A stretch of 64,000 bases of DNA, from positions 1-64,000 of the forward strand of contig JAFGKD010000026.1 in NCBI GenBank assembly GCA_016928775.1, in the 5' to 3' direction. Made by a program: the position numbers and the translations under genes. The notes under the pieces were generated by a model that was not told where the DNA came from, did no database searches, and worked only from the letters and a program-made list of their open reading frames with translations. Positions 27,161 to 36,721 of this stretch are shown here, piece after piece (position 1 is the stretch's first letter; the number at the start of each line of letters is the position of its first letter). This DNA comes from Candidatus Zhuqueibacterota bacterium. GTDB taxonomy: Bacteria > Zhuqueibacterota > Zhuqueibacteria > Residuimicrobiales > Krinioviventaceae.

Positions 27161-28918
27161 ATGAAGTGGAAAAGAACGCATAATTGTGGTATTCTCACCG
27201 GGAAAGATGTTGGGCAAAACGTTATTCTTATGGGCTGGGTTTCGACCCGCCGGGATCACGGCGGCATTATTTTTATCGATCTTCGTGATCGTTGGGGAAT
27301 CACACAAATTAACATTAGGCCGGAATCTCGCGCCTATGAAGAAGCAAAAAAACTCCGCAATGAGTGGGTCGTCGCGTTTCAAGGTGTCGTTGAGCCGCGT
27401 CCTGCCGGTATGGTGAACAAAAATCTGGCGACAGGTGAAATTGAGGTGTTGGCATCAGACATGCAAGTTTTGAATTCAGCGATCACCGCACCATTCAATA
27501 TCACCGGGGAAAACGTCGCGTCAGAAGATATTCGATTGAAATATCGCTATTTGGACCTCCGACGCTCGGAGATGCAAAAGAATCTCATCCTGCGCCATAA
27601 AGTGGCTCAACTTGTTCGTGCTTTTTTTTCTGAACATGATTTTTTGGAGATTGAGACGCCTTTTCTCATGAAAAGCACGCCAGAGGGGGCGCGCGATTTC
27701 CTGGTTCCCAGCCGAACCTCTCGAGGAAAATTTTTCGCTCTTCCCCAATCTCCGCAAACATATAAACAATTGCTCATGATTTCGGGCTTTGATCGTTATT
27801 TTCAAATCGTCCGTTGTTTTCGAGATGAAGATTTGCGTGCCGACCGCCAACCCGAGTTCACACAAATTGACGTGGAAATGTCTTTTGTCACTGAAGAAGA
27901 TATTTTTGTCATCATGGAAGGTCTCATGGCGTGCATCTTGAAGGAAATTCTTGATATTGAAATCAAACGTCCGATCCCGCGAATCTCCTTTGACGATGCG
28001 ATGCGTTTGTACGGCACCGACCGACCTGATGTGCGATATGGTCTCGAGATTGCCGATATTACGGAGATCGTCAAGAACAGTGAGTTTAAGGTTTTTTCCG
28101 AAGCTGCAAAATCCGGAAAACGAGTTGCCGGTATCTGTGCTCCCGGATGTGCCAATTATTCGCGCAAGCAGCAGGATGATTTGGCGGCCTGGGCGCGTCA
28201 GCGGGGTGCGGGTGGCTTGGCTGCCGTCAAGGTGGGAGCCGGTTTACTGGAAGGATCGCTCGCCAAGTTTTTTGAAAACGGCCAGTCTCAAGCAATCATT
28301 GAAGCATGTGCTGCCCGGGAAGGCGATATGTTGTTTTTCTGCGCCGAGGAACGTGACTTGAGTCGCCAAATTTTAGCCGAACTAAGAGGGGAGATGGCAA
28401 AACGCCTCAAACTCATTGATCATCAGAAGATGAGTTTGACCTGGGTGGTGGATTTTCCATTATTTGAATGGAGCCCGGATCGAAATCGCTATGTCGCACT
28501 TCATCATCCTTTCACTTCGCCGGTTCCGGATGACGAAGATAAAATGCTGTCAGATCCGGGGCACGTTCGCGCCAGGGCGTATGATCTTGTGCTCAATGGG
28601 CTGGAAATTGCTGGCGGCAGCATTCGAATCTCCAAACAAAGCCTTCAGCAGAAAATGTTCGATGCCCTCGGTATCTCGAAAGCAGAAGCCGAGCAAAAAT
28701 TTGGTTTTTTGTTAGAAGCGCTGCAGTACGGCACGCCGCCACACGGTGGCATTGCTTTTGGCTTTGATCGATTGATCATGATATTAGCGGGTTGTACATC
28801 CATTCGAGATGTTATCGCTTTTCCCAAAACAGCAAGCGCAACTTCTCTTATGGATGGTGCTCCCTCGCCGGTTGATGTTGAACAATTAGTCGAGTTGGGC
28901 CTGCGAATCAAGAAATAA
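27161..28918 (+). CDS. aspS: aspartyl-tRNA synthetase
   Basis: 585 residues, bacterial-type. N-terminal OB-fold anticodon-binding domain (GWVSTRRDHGGIIFIDLRD), then the class II core: RYRYLDLRR, FLEIETPFLMKSTPEGARDF, motif 2 FQIVRCFRDEDLRADRQPEF, and motif 3 HGGIAFGFDRLIMILAG at the C-terminus. The GAD insertion lies between about residues 290 and 405. Charges tRNA-Asp; whether it also charges tRNA-Asn cannot be judged here. Stands alone between unrelated genes. Confidence 0.97.
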   Translation: MKWKRTHNCGILTGKDVGQNVILMGWVSTRRDHGGIIFIDLRDRWGITQINIRPESRAYEEAKKLRNEWVVAFQGVVEPRPAGMVNKNLATGEIEVLASDMQVLNSAITAPFNITGENVASEDIRLKYRYLDLRRSEMQKNLILRHKVAQLVRAFFSEHDFLEIETPFLMKSTPEGARDFLVPSRTSRGKFFALPQSPQTYKQLLMISGFDRYFQIVRCFRDEDLRADRQPEFTQIDVEMSFVTEEDIFVIMEGLMACILKEILDIEIKRPIPRISFDDAMRLYGTDRPDVRYGLEIADITEIVKNSEFKVFSEAAKSGKRVAGICAPGCANYSRKQQDDLAAWARQRGAGGLAAVKVGAGLLEGSLAKFFENGQSQAIIEACAAREGDMLFFCAEERDLSRQILAELRGEMAKRLKLIDHQKMSLTWVVDFPLFEWSPDRNRYVALHHPFTSPVPDDEDKMLSDPGHVRARAYDLVLNGLEIAGGSIRISKQSLQQKMFDALGISKAEAEQKFGFLLEALQYGTPPHGGIAFGFDRLIMILAGCTSIRDVIAFPKTASATSLMDGAPSPVDVEQLVELGLRIKK

Positions 28919-29030
28919 TCTTCTTTATATGGAAATAGCAGTAAATTATTATTTGTTTACATTTAATAAACCATTGAAAAATCAAATACATATGCACCGT
29001 TGCTCAAGTTCGCTTAAACCCATTTTCCGC

Positions 29031-29059
29031 TTGACAATTAATCGTTTTTTTATTATTAT
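29031..29059 (+). promoter_or_regulatory. strong sigma-70-type promoter of the lipoprotein/LysM unit
   Basis: Perfect TTGACA at 29031-29036, exactly 17 bases, then TATTAT at 29054-29059. The start of transcription would be near 29066, leaving an 87-base leader with AGGAGGTG before the lipoprotein start. Well expressed structural lipoproteins often have such promoters. Confidence 0.75.
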
Positions 29060-29152
29060 GATTTTGATTTTAAAGTCGTAATTTAAAAGACCTTAAGTAC
29101 GTATCAGCACAGCTCAAAATAAAAAAAGGAGAAGAAAGGAGGTGTCGCGTAC

Positions 29153-29422
29153 ATGAGAAAAGCTCTGAGAACAGTGGTTGTCTTCGCAGCTGCAATGCTG
29201 CTTGTTTTGATGGCATTTACAGGCTGTACGAAGTATGCCAATGAACAGCAACTCCAGGCTCTTGAAGAAACCAAAGCCGCAGCAGAGGCTGCAGAACAGG
29301 CCTTGGCAGACTGCAAGGGCGAAACCGCATCACTCGAAAGCCAGTTGGCTGAGAAAAAACAAGCCTTGGAAGACATGAAAAAAGAACAAGAACTCGTCAA
29401 CCAAAGACTTGCTGACATGTAA
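29153..29422 (+). CDS. small coiled-coil lipoprotein (Lpp-like)
   Basis: 89 residues. Lipoprotein signal peptide with lipobox FTGC (Cys about residue 24), followed by one continuous heptad-like coiled coil rich in Ala, Glu, Gln and Lys to the end (LEETKAAAEAAEQAL, LESQLAEKKQALEDMKKE). Likely anchored in the outer membrane and reaching into the periplasm, a structural role similar to Lpp, though without a C-terminal lysine for peptidoglycan linkage. Very strong ribosome binding site AGGAGGTG, ten bases before ATG, and its own strong promoter. Confidence 0.8.
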   Translation: MRKALRTVVVFAAAMLLVLMAFTGCTKYANEQQLQALEETKAAAEAAEQALADCKGETASLESQLAEKKQALEDMKKEQELVNQRLADM

Positions 29423-29468
29423 AATCAAGGAATAGTCATCAACCTGAAAACCCTTGGAGGGAATCAAA

Positions 29469-30311
29469 GTGACAAATAAACTAGTTCTCACATTCGTATT
29501 AAGCCTTGTTTTGATACTCGGCGCTTCCCTCTCCCTCGCTCAGGATAAAATGACGATGGAAGAGTATGAGAAGCAATTGGCCGAGTGGCAACAACGATTG
29601 GATGCTGCTGACAATGGCAAGGCCGCCTGTGCCTCCCAAAACGAGGAGCTACAAAAAGAAATCGATGCTGCACAGGCCGAACACGACGCAGTTTGGGCCG
29701 CCATTTTGGAATCAATTGGTACAGACCAGGATGGTGTCGATGCTTTCCGCAAAGACCTGCAAGCGCTCGACGCACGATGTGACGGTCTTTTGGCGCTAAC
29801 GCCGGAAGAATTGTACAAAAAACGCGACGAGATTGAAGAGATCGCTGCAGAATTGGCCGCTGCAAAAGAAAACAAAATCTCTGCGCTGTCTGAAATGCAA
29901 GATTTGATCGCCACGATCGAGGGCAAGCTCACCCAACTGAAAAACAAAATGCCCAAGGCCGTTTACGATGAATATACAGTCGTTGTCGGTGACTATCTGT
30001 GGAAAATTTCGGGCAAGGAAGAGATTTACAACGATCCAATGCATTGGATGAGAATTTTCTCTTATAATATCGATCAAATCGACGATCCTGATCTGATCTA
30101 TCCTGATTGGATTCTCAAAATCCAACGCGAAGTCGGCGCCGATGAATACTTGGTGGCGAAAGGTGATTATCTGCAAAAGATTGCGGAAAATCCGGCGGTT
30201 CTTGGCGACCCGGGTTCCTGGGCTCAAATCTATGAGAGGAATAAAAAGGTCATCGGTGAAGATCCTAACTTAATTTTCCCCCATACAGTCCTTGTTGTTC
30301 CAAAAGAATAG
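29469..30311 (+). CDS. periplasmic coiled-coil protein with two LysM-type domains
   Basis: 280 residues from GTG 29469. Signal peptide (LVLTFVLSLVLILGASLSLAQ), an acidic helical and coiled-coil region (about 25-165), then two LysM-like modules: YTVVVGDYLWKISG to LIYPDWILKI, and YLVAKGDYLQKIAE to LIFPHTVLVVP. LysM binds peptidoglycan GlcNAc. Conserved Asp-Pro insertions ('NDPMHW', 'GDPGSW') mark the subtype. Start chosen because GGAGG (29456-29460) lies eight bases before the GTG; a TTG at 29454 would overlap that site. Same unit as the lipoprotein, and probably an envelope-bracing pair with it. Confidence 0.82.
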   Translation: MTNKLVLTFVLSLVLILGASLSLAQDKMTMEEYEKQLAEWQQRLDAADNGKAACASQNEELQKEIDAAQAEHDAVWAAILESIGTDQDGVDAFRKDLQALDARCDGLLALTPEELYKKRDEIEEIAAELAAAKENKISALSEMQDLIATIEGKLTQLKNKMPKAVYDEYTVVVGDYLWKISGKEEIYNDPMHWMRIFSYNIDQIDDPDLIYPDWILKIQREVGADEYLVAKGDYLQKIAENPAVLGDPGSWAQIYERNKKVIGEDPNLIFPHTVLVVPKE

Positions 30312-30337
30312 TCGATTTTAAATAGTGCGCAACATTT

Positions 30338-30377
30338 AACTCTCGGTCTGAATCTTTCGGGCTGAGAGTTTTTTATT
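30338..30377 (+). terminator. Rho-independent terminator
   Basis: Arms AACTCTCGGTCTG (30338-30350) and CGGGCTGAGAGTT (30358-30370) pair over 13 positions with a few G-U pairs, loop of seven bases, followed by TTTTATT. It closes the lipoprotein/LysM transcript and lies just before the phoH ribosome binding site. Confidence 0.8.
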
Positions 30378-30389
30378 GGAGAAAACTTT

Positions 30390-31364
30390 TTGACATCACA
30401 TTCGGATATCACTGAAAAGAAAATTCAGATCAAAGGCATCGATCCTCTTTCGTTTTATGGTGCACAAGATGTCAATCTTCGTTTTCTGGAAAACTATCTG
30501 GATGCCAAGATCATCGCGCGCGGCAATGATATCATCGCCCAGGGCACGCCAACACAGGTCGACCATGCTGAAAAGGTTGTGAATGAGCTTGTTTATATGA
30601 TTCACAAAAAAGGCGGTGTTAATCAGGACGATATCGAGACCGTCGCTCGTTTATCCGACTGGCATGCTGAACAACTTGAAGCGCCGGAGCCAGGCGCGGC
30701 GATCTATTATACAAAACACGGTGTCATCAAACCCAAAACTGCGGGACAGGAAAATTACTGGCTCTCAGCACAAAAAAACGATATCGTTTTTGCTATTGGA
30801 CCCGCTGGCACAGGGAAAACGTTCCTGGCCGTGGCTATCGCTTTGGCACGATTGCGTGACAAGGATGTCGATCGGATCATTCTCTGCCGTCCTGCTGTGG
30901 AAGCCGGCGAGAGTTTGGGCTTTCTGCCAGGTGATTTACAGGAGAAGGTCGATCCCTATCTTCGCCCACTGTATGATGCGCTCTTTGATATGGTGCCCGG
31001 CGAGAAATTAAAAAAATACATCCAGGGACGCATTATCGAAGTCGTACCACTCGCTTATATGCGCGGCCGAACGCTGAATAACAGCTTTGTCATTTTAGAC
31101 GAAGCGCAAAATGCGACTTCGGCGCAAATGAAAATGTTTCTGACACGTCTCGGTCCCAATTCCAAAGCGATCGTCACCGGCGATATAACTCAAATCGATT
31201 TACCCCCGAATACCATCTCTGGTTTGGTCGAAATTCAAAAGATTCTGAAAGGGATCGACGGCATTGATTTTATTTATCTGTCTGACCGAGACGTAGTGCG
31301 ACACCGGCTGGTTCGGGAAATCATCAATGCCTATGAAGCTTATGGTATCTCGGGGAAAAGTTAA
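30390..31364 (+). CDS. phoH: PhoH-family ATPase
   Basis: 324 residues from TTG 30390, with GGAG seven bases upstream. An N-terminal KH-like part (about 1-95, LENYLDAKIIARGNDIIAQG) precedes the P-loop domain: Walker A AIGPAGTGKTFLAVAIALA, CRPAVEAGESLGFLPGD, Walker B FVILDEAQNATSAQMKMFL, and IVTGDITQIDLP. PhoH/YbeZ proteins are thought to work with YbeY in RNA metabolism, and ybeY is two genes downstream in the same operon. Confidence 0.93.
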   Translation: MTSHSDITEKKIQIKGIDPLSFYGAQDVNLRFLENYLDAKIIARGNDIIAQGTPTQVDHAEKVVNELVYMIHKKGGVNQDDIETVARLSDWHAEQLEAPEPGAAIYYTKHGVIKPKTAGQENYWLSAQKNDIVFAIGPAGTGKTFLAVAIALARLRDKDVDRIILCRPAVEAGESLGFLPGDLQEKVDPYLRPLYDALFDMVPGEKLKKYIQGRIIEVVPLAYMRGRTLNNSFVILDEAQNATSAQMKMFLTRLGPNSKAIVTGDITQIDLPPNTISGLVEIQKILKGIDGIDFIYLSDRDVVRHRLVREIINAYEAYGISGKS

Positions 31365-31384
31365 CATGCAGTTAGGTTGAAGAA

Positions 31385-33706
31385 TTGAATATTTTAAAAA
31401 GATTTCGCAAAAAAGCTAATTCGGAGCGCAGCGCTACAAAGAAATCCGATACAACCTTAAAATATTTTGCAAAGCGCTATTACGTAGAAATAGGGACGAT
31501 CCTGGCATTGACGCTTGTCCTCACGCTCATGTTTCCGCGCGGCAAATCACCGCAGTTTGCTGATTTGAGAGAAGGGGAGGTATGGCATCGTGAAGAGGTT
31601 ATTGCCACATTTACTTTTCCGGTTCTCAAGAGCACAGAGGAGTATGAAAGTGACAAGCAAGAAGCTCGTGAGAGTGTTATTCCGGTTTTTGTTGTTCGTG
31701 ATGATATAAAAAAGAATCAACTCGACGAGTTGGCTGATTTTACCAATCGTATCGCGCTCAATCTTAAAGCCAAAGTGACGACCGTTGAGAATATCAAAGA
31801 TCATTACAATCAAGCGGGAATTGGTGTCTCGGATGAAGATATCCATCTTTTATTGAATGCGTTTGAATCCGATGTCAATACCGGCAAAAGCAAGGATACC
31901 GGTCCCCGCGTTGCCAAGTTTGAAAATCTGGCGCAAAGAGTTCTCTCGCTTGTTGAGGCGCTCTATTCCGCCGGGATATTGGATCGCGATAAAGAAGAAG
32001 TTGCCGCCAATACAGACATGATCCGCGTGCGTAAAGATGGTATTGAAGAGCAGGAACCTTTGCAGTTTTATCGAGATCGAAAAGGGGCGGCAGTATCCTT
32101 GCTGGATAAACTTCGAGAGACTGAAGATTTAACTGAAAAAGAGGTGAAAATAGCGTACGCCATCGGCGAACATTTTATCACCTCCAATATTCTTTACGAT
32201 AGAGAAGAAACAAATGTACGGATTGCACAAGCTGAAGCCAATGTTCCGCTCGCCAAAGATCAAGTGCTGGAGGGAGAACGGATCATCGACAGCCACGAAG
32301 TGCTGACAAAAGCGCATATCGAAAAGCTGAATTCATTGGCTGTCGCAAAAGCGGAACGTAGCGAGCGGGAAGGATTTTGGGCAAAATTGCCGCCAACTCT
32401 TGGCAAGTTTCTTCTCATCCTGACTATTTTAGCAGTGCTGGCCATTTATCTTAAAAGTGACAAACCTGCCATTTTTAACGATCGTAAAAAACTGTTGCTC
32501 ATTTGTATCAATATCTTTTTTATCGCGATTTTTGCGTTTATCTCGAATAGATTCTCGGATTCCCCCTATTCGTCATATTTTGTGCCGATTTCTACATTGT
32601 CACTCATTATCACCATATTCTTCGACACAAGAGTGGGATTGTTTGTGACCGTCACTGCTGCGCTGCTGATCGGCGCTTTGCGAGGAAATGAATATACCAT
32701 AACGTTTACCTCAATTTTTGTGGGCGCAATCGCTGTTCAAACAGTGAGAAAAGTTCGTGCGCGTAACTGGATTGTGCGCTCCGGATTGTACATCAGTGCT
32801 GCCTATATATTTGTCATTTTTGTCACCGGGCTGGTGACTTATGTTGATTTTTCGAATTTGGAGAATTTGCGCAGCTGGAGTATCGGGGTTGTCATTGGTG
32901 CACTGAACGGTTTTTTGGCGCCAGGCATTGCTTATTTGCTCATCATTATTTTGGAGTCTATTTTTGATTTGACAACCGATATGACATTATTGGAATTATC
33001 CGATTTCAATCATCCGCTATTGCGACAACTTCATCTGGAAGCACCCGGCACTTATCATCATTCCTATCTCGTCGGTATGTTAGCTGAAGCTGCCACGGAA
33101 GCATTGGGCGGCAACGCGCTGTTGGCGCGCGTCGGTTCCTATTATCATGATATCGGCAAGCTGGAAAAACCCGAATACTTTGTTGAAAACCAGACCAAAG
33201 GAAGAAATCCGCAGGAGAAATTGACGCCAACGATGAGTTCACTCATTCTGTCAAATCATGTCCGACGCGGCGCTGAAATAGCTCGTGAATATGGGCTGCC
33301 CAGGGAGATAGAAGCGTTTATATACCAACATCATGGCACATCACTAATGAGCTTTTTTTATCAGAAAGCGCTTGAGCTTGGCAATGATGATTCAGTGACC
33401 GAGAATGAATTCCGTTATCCGGGACCACGTCCTCAAACACGTGAGACCGCCATAGTGATGATGGCGGATGCCGTCGAGGCCGCCTCAAGAACACTGAAAG
33501 ATCCAACTCCCAGTCGTATCAAAGGATTGGTTGAGCAAATTATCGATGAAAGATTTAAAAGCGGCGAACTTGACGATTCACCGCTGACCCTGCAAGACCT
33601 TTCCAAAATATCGGTGGCTTTTCAAAAGATTCTCAATGGCAGATTTCATGGGCGCGTCGAATATCCAAACGGCGGGAACAATAAAAAACAAAAAGATGAG
33701 AAATAA
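31385..33706 (+). CDS. 7TM-HD-domain cyclic-dinucleotide phosphodiesterase (PgpH-like)
   Basis: 773 residues. One N-terminal membrane helix, a large extracytoplasmic domain (about 65-330), seven membrane helices (about 335-530), then a cytoplasmic HD domain: LHLEAPGTYHHSYLVGMLAE, VGSYYHDIGKLEKPEYF, ILSNHVRRGAEIAREYGLP, FIYQHHGTSLMSFFY. This is the 7TMR-HDED/HD family; the characterised member PgpH hydrolyses c-di-AMP. TTG start follows AGGTTGAAGAA and no ATG is near. The phoH - HD - ybeY order is a conserved bacterial operon. Confidence 0.9.
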   Translation: MNILKRFRKKANSERSATKKSDTTLKYFAKRYYVEIGTILALTLVLTLMFPRGKSPQFADLREGEVWHREEVIATFTFPVLKSTEEYESDKQEARESVIPVFVVRDDIKKNQLDELADFTNRIALNLKAKVTTVENIKDHYNQAGIGVSDEDIHLLLNAFESDVNTGKSKDTGPRVAKFENLAQRVLSLVEALYSAGILDRDKEEVAANTDMIRVRKDGIEEQEPLQFYRDRKGAAVSLLDKLRETEDLTEKEVKIAYAIGEHFITSNILYDREETNVRIAQAEANVPLAKDQVLEGERIIDSHEVLTKAHIEKLNSLAVAKAERSEREGFWAKLPPTLGKFLLILTILAVLAIYLKSDKPAIFNDRKKLLLICINIFFIAIFAFISNRFSDSPYSSYFVPISTLSLIITIFFDTRVGLFVTVTAALLIGALRGNEYTITFTSIFVGAIAVQTVRKVRARNWIVRSGLYISAAYIFVIFVTGLVTYVDFSNLENLRSWSIGVVIGALNGFLAPGIAYLLIIILESIFDLTTDMTLLELSDFNHPLLRQLHLEAPGTYHHSYLVGMLAEAATEALGGNALLARVGSYYHDIGKLEKPEYFVENQTKGRNPQEKLTPTMSSLILSNHVRRGAEIAREYGLPREIEAFIYQHHGTSLMSFFYQKALELGNDDSVTENEFRYPGPRPQTRETAIVMMADAVEAASRTLKDPTPSRIKGLVEQIIDERFKSGELDDSPLTLQDLSKISVAFQKILNGRFHGRVEYPNGGNNKKQKDEK

Positions 33707-34130
33707 CATTGCTGTTGAGAGCGTCGTCGGTTACGATGGTTTGCCTGTCACGTTATTGACAAAAATGGCCAGGTGGATTCTAAAATCAGAGGCGCAACCG
33801 CATTCCTGGACCATCACATTTATTTTTGTCGACAATCATTTCATAACCGAGTTGAACGAACGATATTTGGCCCGCTCGACACCAACGGATGTGATCTCGT
33901 TCAATTTATCCGACTCCGAGAGAGCGCCAGAAGGAGAAATTTACATTTCATTCGATATGGCCAGGGCACAGGCTGCCTGTTACCATGTGAGTATTGAAAA
34001 CGAATTGTTGCGCCTGGCTGCGCATGGTGTCTATCATCTCCTGGGCTATGACGATTCGACAACAGAAGAACGGCAGATCATGACTCATTTTGAAAATAAA
34101 GCACTTGAATATGTTTATTCAACTTTCTAA
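33696..34130 (+). CDS. ybeY: endoribonuclease YbeY / rRNA maturation factor
   Basis: 144 residues from ATG 33696, overlapping the HD gene by 11 bases (a longer reading from 33636 is out of family length). Motifs: NHFITELNERYLARSTPTDV, TDVISFNL, EGEIYISFD, and the metal site AAHGVYHLLGYDDST. In E. coli-type proteins the site is His-x3-His-x5-His; here the third ligand position is Asp. Required for 16S rRNA 3'-end processing and ribosome quality control, working with PhoH/YbeZ. Confidence 0.9.
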   Translation: MRNNIAVESVVGYDGLPVTLLTKMARWILKSEAQPHSWTITFIFVDNHFITELNERYLARSTPTDVISFNLSDSERAPEGEIYISFDMARAQAACYHVSIENELLRLAAHGVYHLLGYDDSTTEERQIMTHFENKALEYVYSTF

Positions 34131-34168
34131 CTTTGACAAATCACCAGCGTGTAACGGAGGGATCCTTT

Positions 34169-35479
34169 TTGGACTCTGACCCCTATAGTCATTATATCGT
34201 GTTGTTTTTTATACTTCTTGTACTTTCGGCCTTTTTTTCCGGTTCAGAAACCGCATATTTTTCACTCAATAAACTTTTGTCACAAAAACTCAAAGAAGAA
34301 AAATCACTGGCGGCGAAAAGAACGCTCTCATTGCTAAAACATCCAAGGCGTTTGCTTGTTACTATTCTCATTGGTAATACACTGGTCAATGTAACAGCAG
34401 CATCGATAGCAGCGCTGCTGGTGATGCGGATTGCTGCTCAAATCGGCATGAGCACGAATCTTGCGATATTTATAAACGTTGGGATCGTGACATTTTTGAT
34501 ACTCGTACTAAGTGAAATCACCCCAAAGATTGTCGCGGTCAAAAATCCCAAGTCGTTTGCCAAAATTGTCTCCTCCATTCTCTGGGTGCTCTACTATATG
34601 TTGTTGCCCATCTCCTTCATTCTGGACAAATTCATGGAGTTGATGACCTCTTCTTTTGGCTTTAAGGAACATGAAAAAGAGCGACTGCTGGAGGTCGAAG
34701 ATTTTCAAACTTTGTTGGAAATCGGCGAAGAGCAAGGTGATCTCGAGGCCAATGAAAAAGAAATGCTCCATTCTATTTTTGAGTTCGGCGATACGAGCGT
34801 TCGAGAAATTATGATTCCCCGAACCGATGTTGTTTGCGTGTCGCAAGATGTTTCAATTCCGGAACTTGTGGAGGTGATAAAAAATAAGGGCCATACCCGA
34901 ATTCCCGTTTATCGGGAGACCATTGATCAGATTCAGGGCATCATTAATGCAAAAGACCTTTTGTCGCTTGTTTCTCAGGACAATAAAAACATCGACATTA
35001 TTGAACTGGCTCGCCCGGCGCTATATGTGCCGGAAAGCAAAAAAATTGATGATCTGTTACGCCTTTTTCAAAAAGAGCGGCAGCATATGGCTATCGTCGT
35101 CGATGAATACGGCGGAACGTCCGGTATCGTGACCCTTGAGGATATTATTGAAGAGATTGTCGGAGAAATTCGCGACGAATACGATAAAGAGACATCCCTG
35201 TATCGCAAAATTAATGAAGAAACCTATATTGTCAATGCCAAAATGGATATCGAGTCGCTGAATGAATTGATCGATATTCATATTCCAGAATCCGATGATT
35301 ACGAGACGTTAGGTGGCTACATACTGGAACAAACAGGATCGCTGCCCAAAGAGAATGATATCATTCGACACAACGACTATATCCTGAAAATGGAGCGAGT
35401 TGAAAAAAACAGGATTATCCATATCCGTATCACCTTCGAACCCTTGTCGCAAGCCGAAAGATCGGATGCCGAAAATTGA
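34169..35479 (+). CDS. CNNM/CorC-type DUF21-CBS protein
   Basis: 436 residues. DUF21 membrane domain (about 1-180) with FSGSETAYFSLNKLLSQKLK, IGNTLVNVTAASIAALL and ITPKIVAVKNPKSFA; a CBS pair (about 205-325: IMIPRTDVVCVSQDVSIPEL, TRIPVYRETIDQIQGIINAK, VDEYGGTSGIVTLEDIIEEI); and a C-terminal CorC_HlyC domain. Family members transport or regulate Mg2+ and other divalent metals. Start chosen at TTG 34169, eight bases after GGAGGGA. Last gene of the phoH operon. Confidence 0.9.
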   Translation: MDSDPYSHYIVLFFILLVLSAFFSGSETAYFSLNKLLSQKLKEEKSLAAKRTLSLLKHPRRLLVTILIGNTLVNVTAASIAALLVMRIAAQIGMSTNLAIFINVGIVTFLILVLSEITPKIVAVKNPKSFAKIVSSILWVLYYMLLPISFILDKFMELMTSSFGFKEHEKERLLEVEDFQTLLEIGEEQGDLEANEKEMLHSIFEFGDTSVREIMIPRTDVVCVSQDVSIPELVEVIKNKGHTRIPVYRETIDQIQGIINAKDLLSLVSQDNKNIDIIELARPALYVPESKKIDDLLRLFQKERQHMAIVVDEYGGTSGIVTLEDIIEEIVGEIRDEYDKETSLYRKINEETYIVNAKMDIESLNELIDIHIPESDDYETLGGYILEQTGSLPKENDIIRHNDYILKMERVEKNRIIHIRITFEPLSQAERSDAEN

Positions 35480-35480
35480 C

Positions 35481-35509
35481 TTGATTATATTTTGATTTCT
35501 TGATAAGTT
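35481..35509 (+). promoter_or_regulatory. possible promoter before the 391-residue membrane protein
   Basis: TTGATT (35481-35486), 17 bases, TAAGTT (35504-35509) in the 61-base gap, which also carries AAAGGAGA before the ATG. Weak -10 box, so confidence is low. Confidence 0.3.
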
Positions 35510-35540
35510 TGCAAAAACAAAAGTATAAAGGAGAACCATA

Positions 35541-36716
35541 ATGCTAAAACTCAAATTTGATTGGCGCGATGTAGTCAGAGCGCCACGCCTGGCGTTGAGC
35601 CTACAACGAATGTGGATACAACTTGTTGGCATGTCAGTAGGCTATCTTGTCTATTTAGCCTTGTCTTATTTGAGTCTAATTGTTGCCGGATATGAATTCA
35701 AAGTCGCCTGGTCGCAATTTGGCTTGTTACCATGCTTGTTTGGTATCGGTGATAGCTTTCCGTGGATAAGCTGGCTGCTTTTTGGCCTCGGCAGTCTGTT
35801 TTTTTTCGTAACTTTTCTGGTCACGAATACTGCTGTGTCCCGCGCGGTCTATATGACATCAAAAGGTAACTCTTTTTACTCCTGGCGAGAAGCTTTCGCC
35901 TTTTCGTTCCGAAAGCTTGGCTCAGTCGTGCTGGCACCTCTTGCACTTTTACTTCTCATCGGTTTGCTGATATTAGGGGCAGCGGTTGTGGGTTTGCTCG
36001 GGAAAATTCCGTTTGTCGGCGAGATTGGCGTCAGTTTATTTACCCTCGTATGGATATTGAGCGCATTGCTGATCTTTTTTTTGGTACTCGTCACTTTTGT
36101 TACTGTCATCCTGGTCCCAAGTATTATCGCCACAACCGACGAGGATGCATTTGAAGCGATTTTTCAAAGTTTTTCAATTGCGTGGAGTCAACCCTGGCGA
36201 TTTCTTTTTTATGAGGTTGTCACAGTTGTTGCCTCTTTCCTTGCTCTTGCCGGGCTCGCATTTTTTATCAAAGAGGCTGTGTTTATCCTGAATGCCTTGC
36301 TCGGTTCTTTTATGGGGGCTGATTTTATCAATTTGGCAAATAATGGCCAGGCTCTGTTACAAAGCTGGATTTTATTGGCAGAAAATGTTTTTCAGCGCCT
36401 CTACGGTGATTATGTCTCCTACTTTTTTTTCTCAAAACAGTTTGTCCCCATTCCCGGTGCTGAATTGCCGATTTCTGTCACTATTTCATCCTATATTTAT
36501 GCGTTGAATCTCTTGTTCATCGGCGGATGGGTGATCAGCTACGCTATATCCACCTTTACCGCTGGAACAACCATCTCTTTTCTGGTCCTCAAGTATAAAA
36601 AAGATGAAGAGAACTTGCTCGAGCGTCAGGACAATGAGGAAGAGATCGAAGACGACACGCTTGATGAGGAGAGTAGCAAAGCCGATGAACAAACTGATGA
36701 TGAAGAAAAAAAATAA
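35541..36716 (+). CDS. membrane protein of unknown function with acidic tail
   Basis: 391 residues. About six membrane segments (around 30-50, 75-95, 130-155, 165-195, 215-240, 320-345) and a highly charged cytoplasmic tail (from about 360) with long Glu/Asp runs. Features such as NTAVSRAVYMTSKGNSFYSW and FEAIFQSFSIAWSQPWRFLF resemble the DUF4013/DUF975-type proteins that carry repeated amphipathic helices, but I cannot assign a family. Strong ribosome binding site GGAG, seven bases upstream. A clear terminator follows. Confidence 0.7.
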   Translation: MLKLKFDWRDVVRAPRLALSLQRMWIQLVGMSVGYLVYLALSYLSLIVAGYEFKVAWSQFGLLPCLFGIGDSFPWISWLLFGLGSLFFFVTFLVTNTAVSRAVYMTSKGNSFYSWREAFAFSFRKLGSVVLAPLALLLLIGLLILGAAVVGLLGKIPFVGEIGVSLFTLVWILSALLIFFLVLVTFVTVILVPSIIATTDEDAFEAIFQSFSIAWSQPWRFLFYEVVTVVASFLALAGLAFFIKEAVFILNALLGSFMGADFINLANNGQALLQSWILLAENVFQRLYGDYVSYFFFSKQFVPIPGAELPISVTISSYIYALNLLFIGGWVISYAISTFTAGTTISFLVLKYKKDEENLLERQDNEEEIEDDTLDEESSKADEQTDDEEKK

Positions 36717-36721
36717 GGCCT

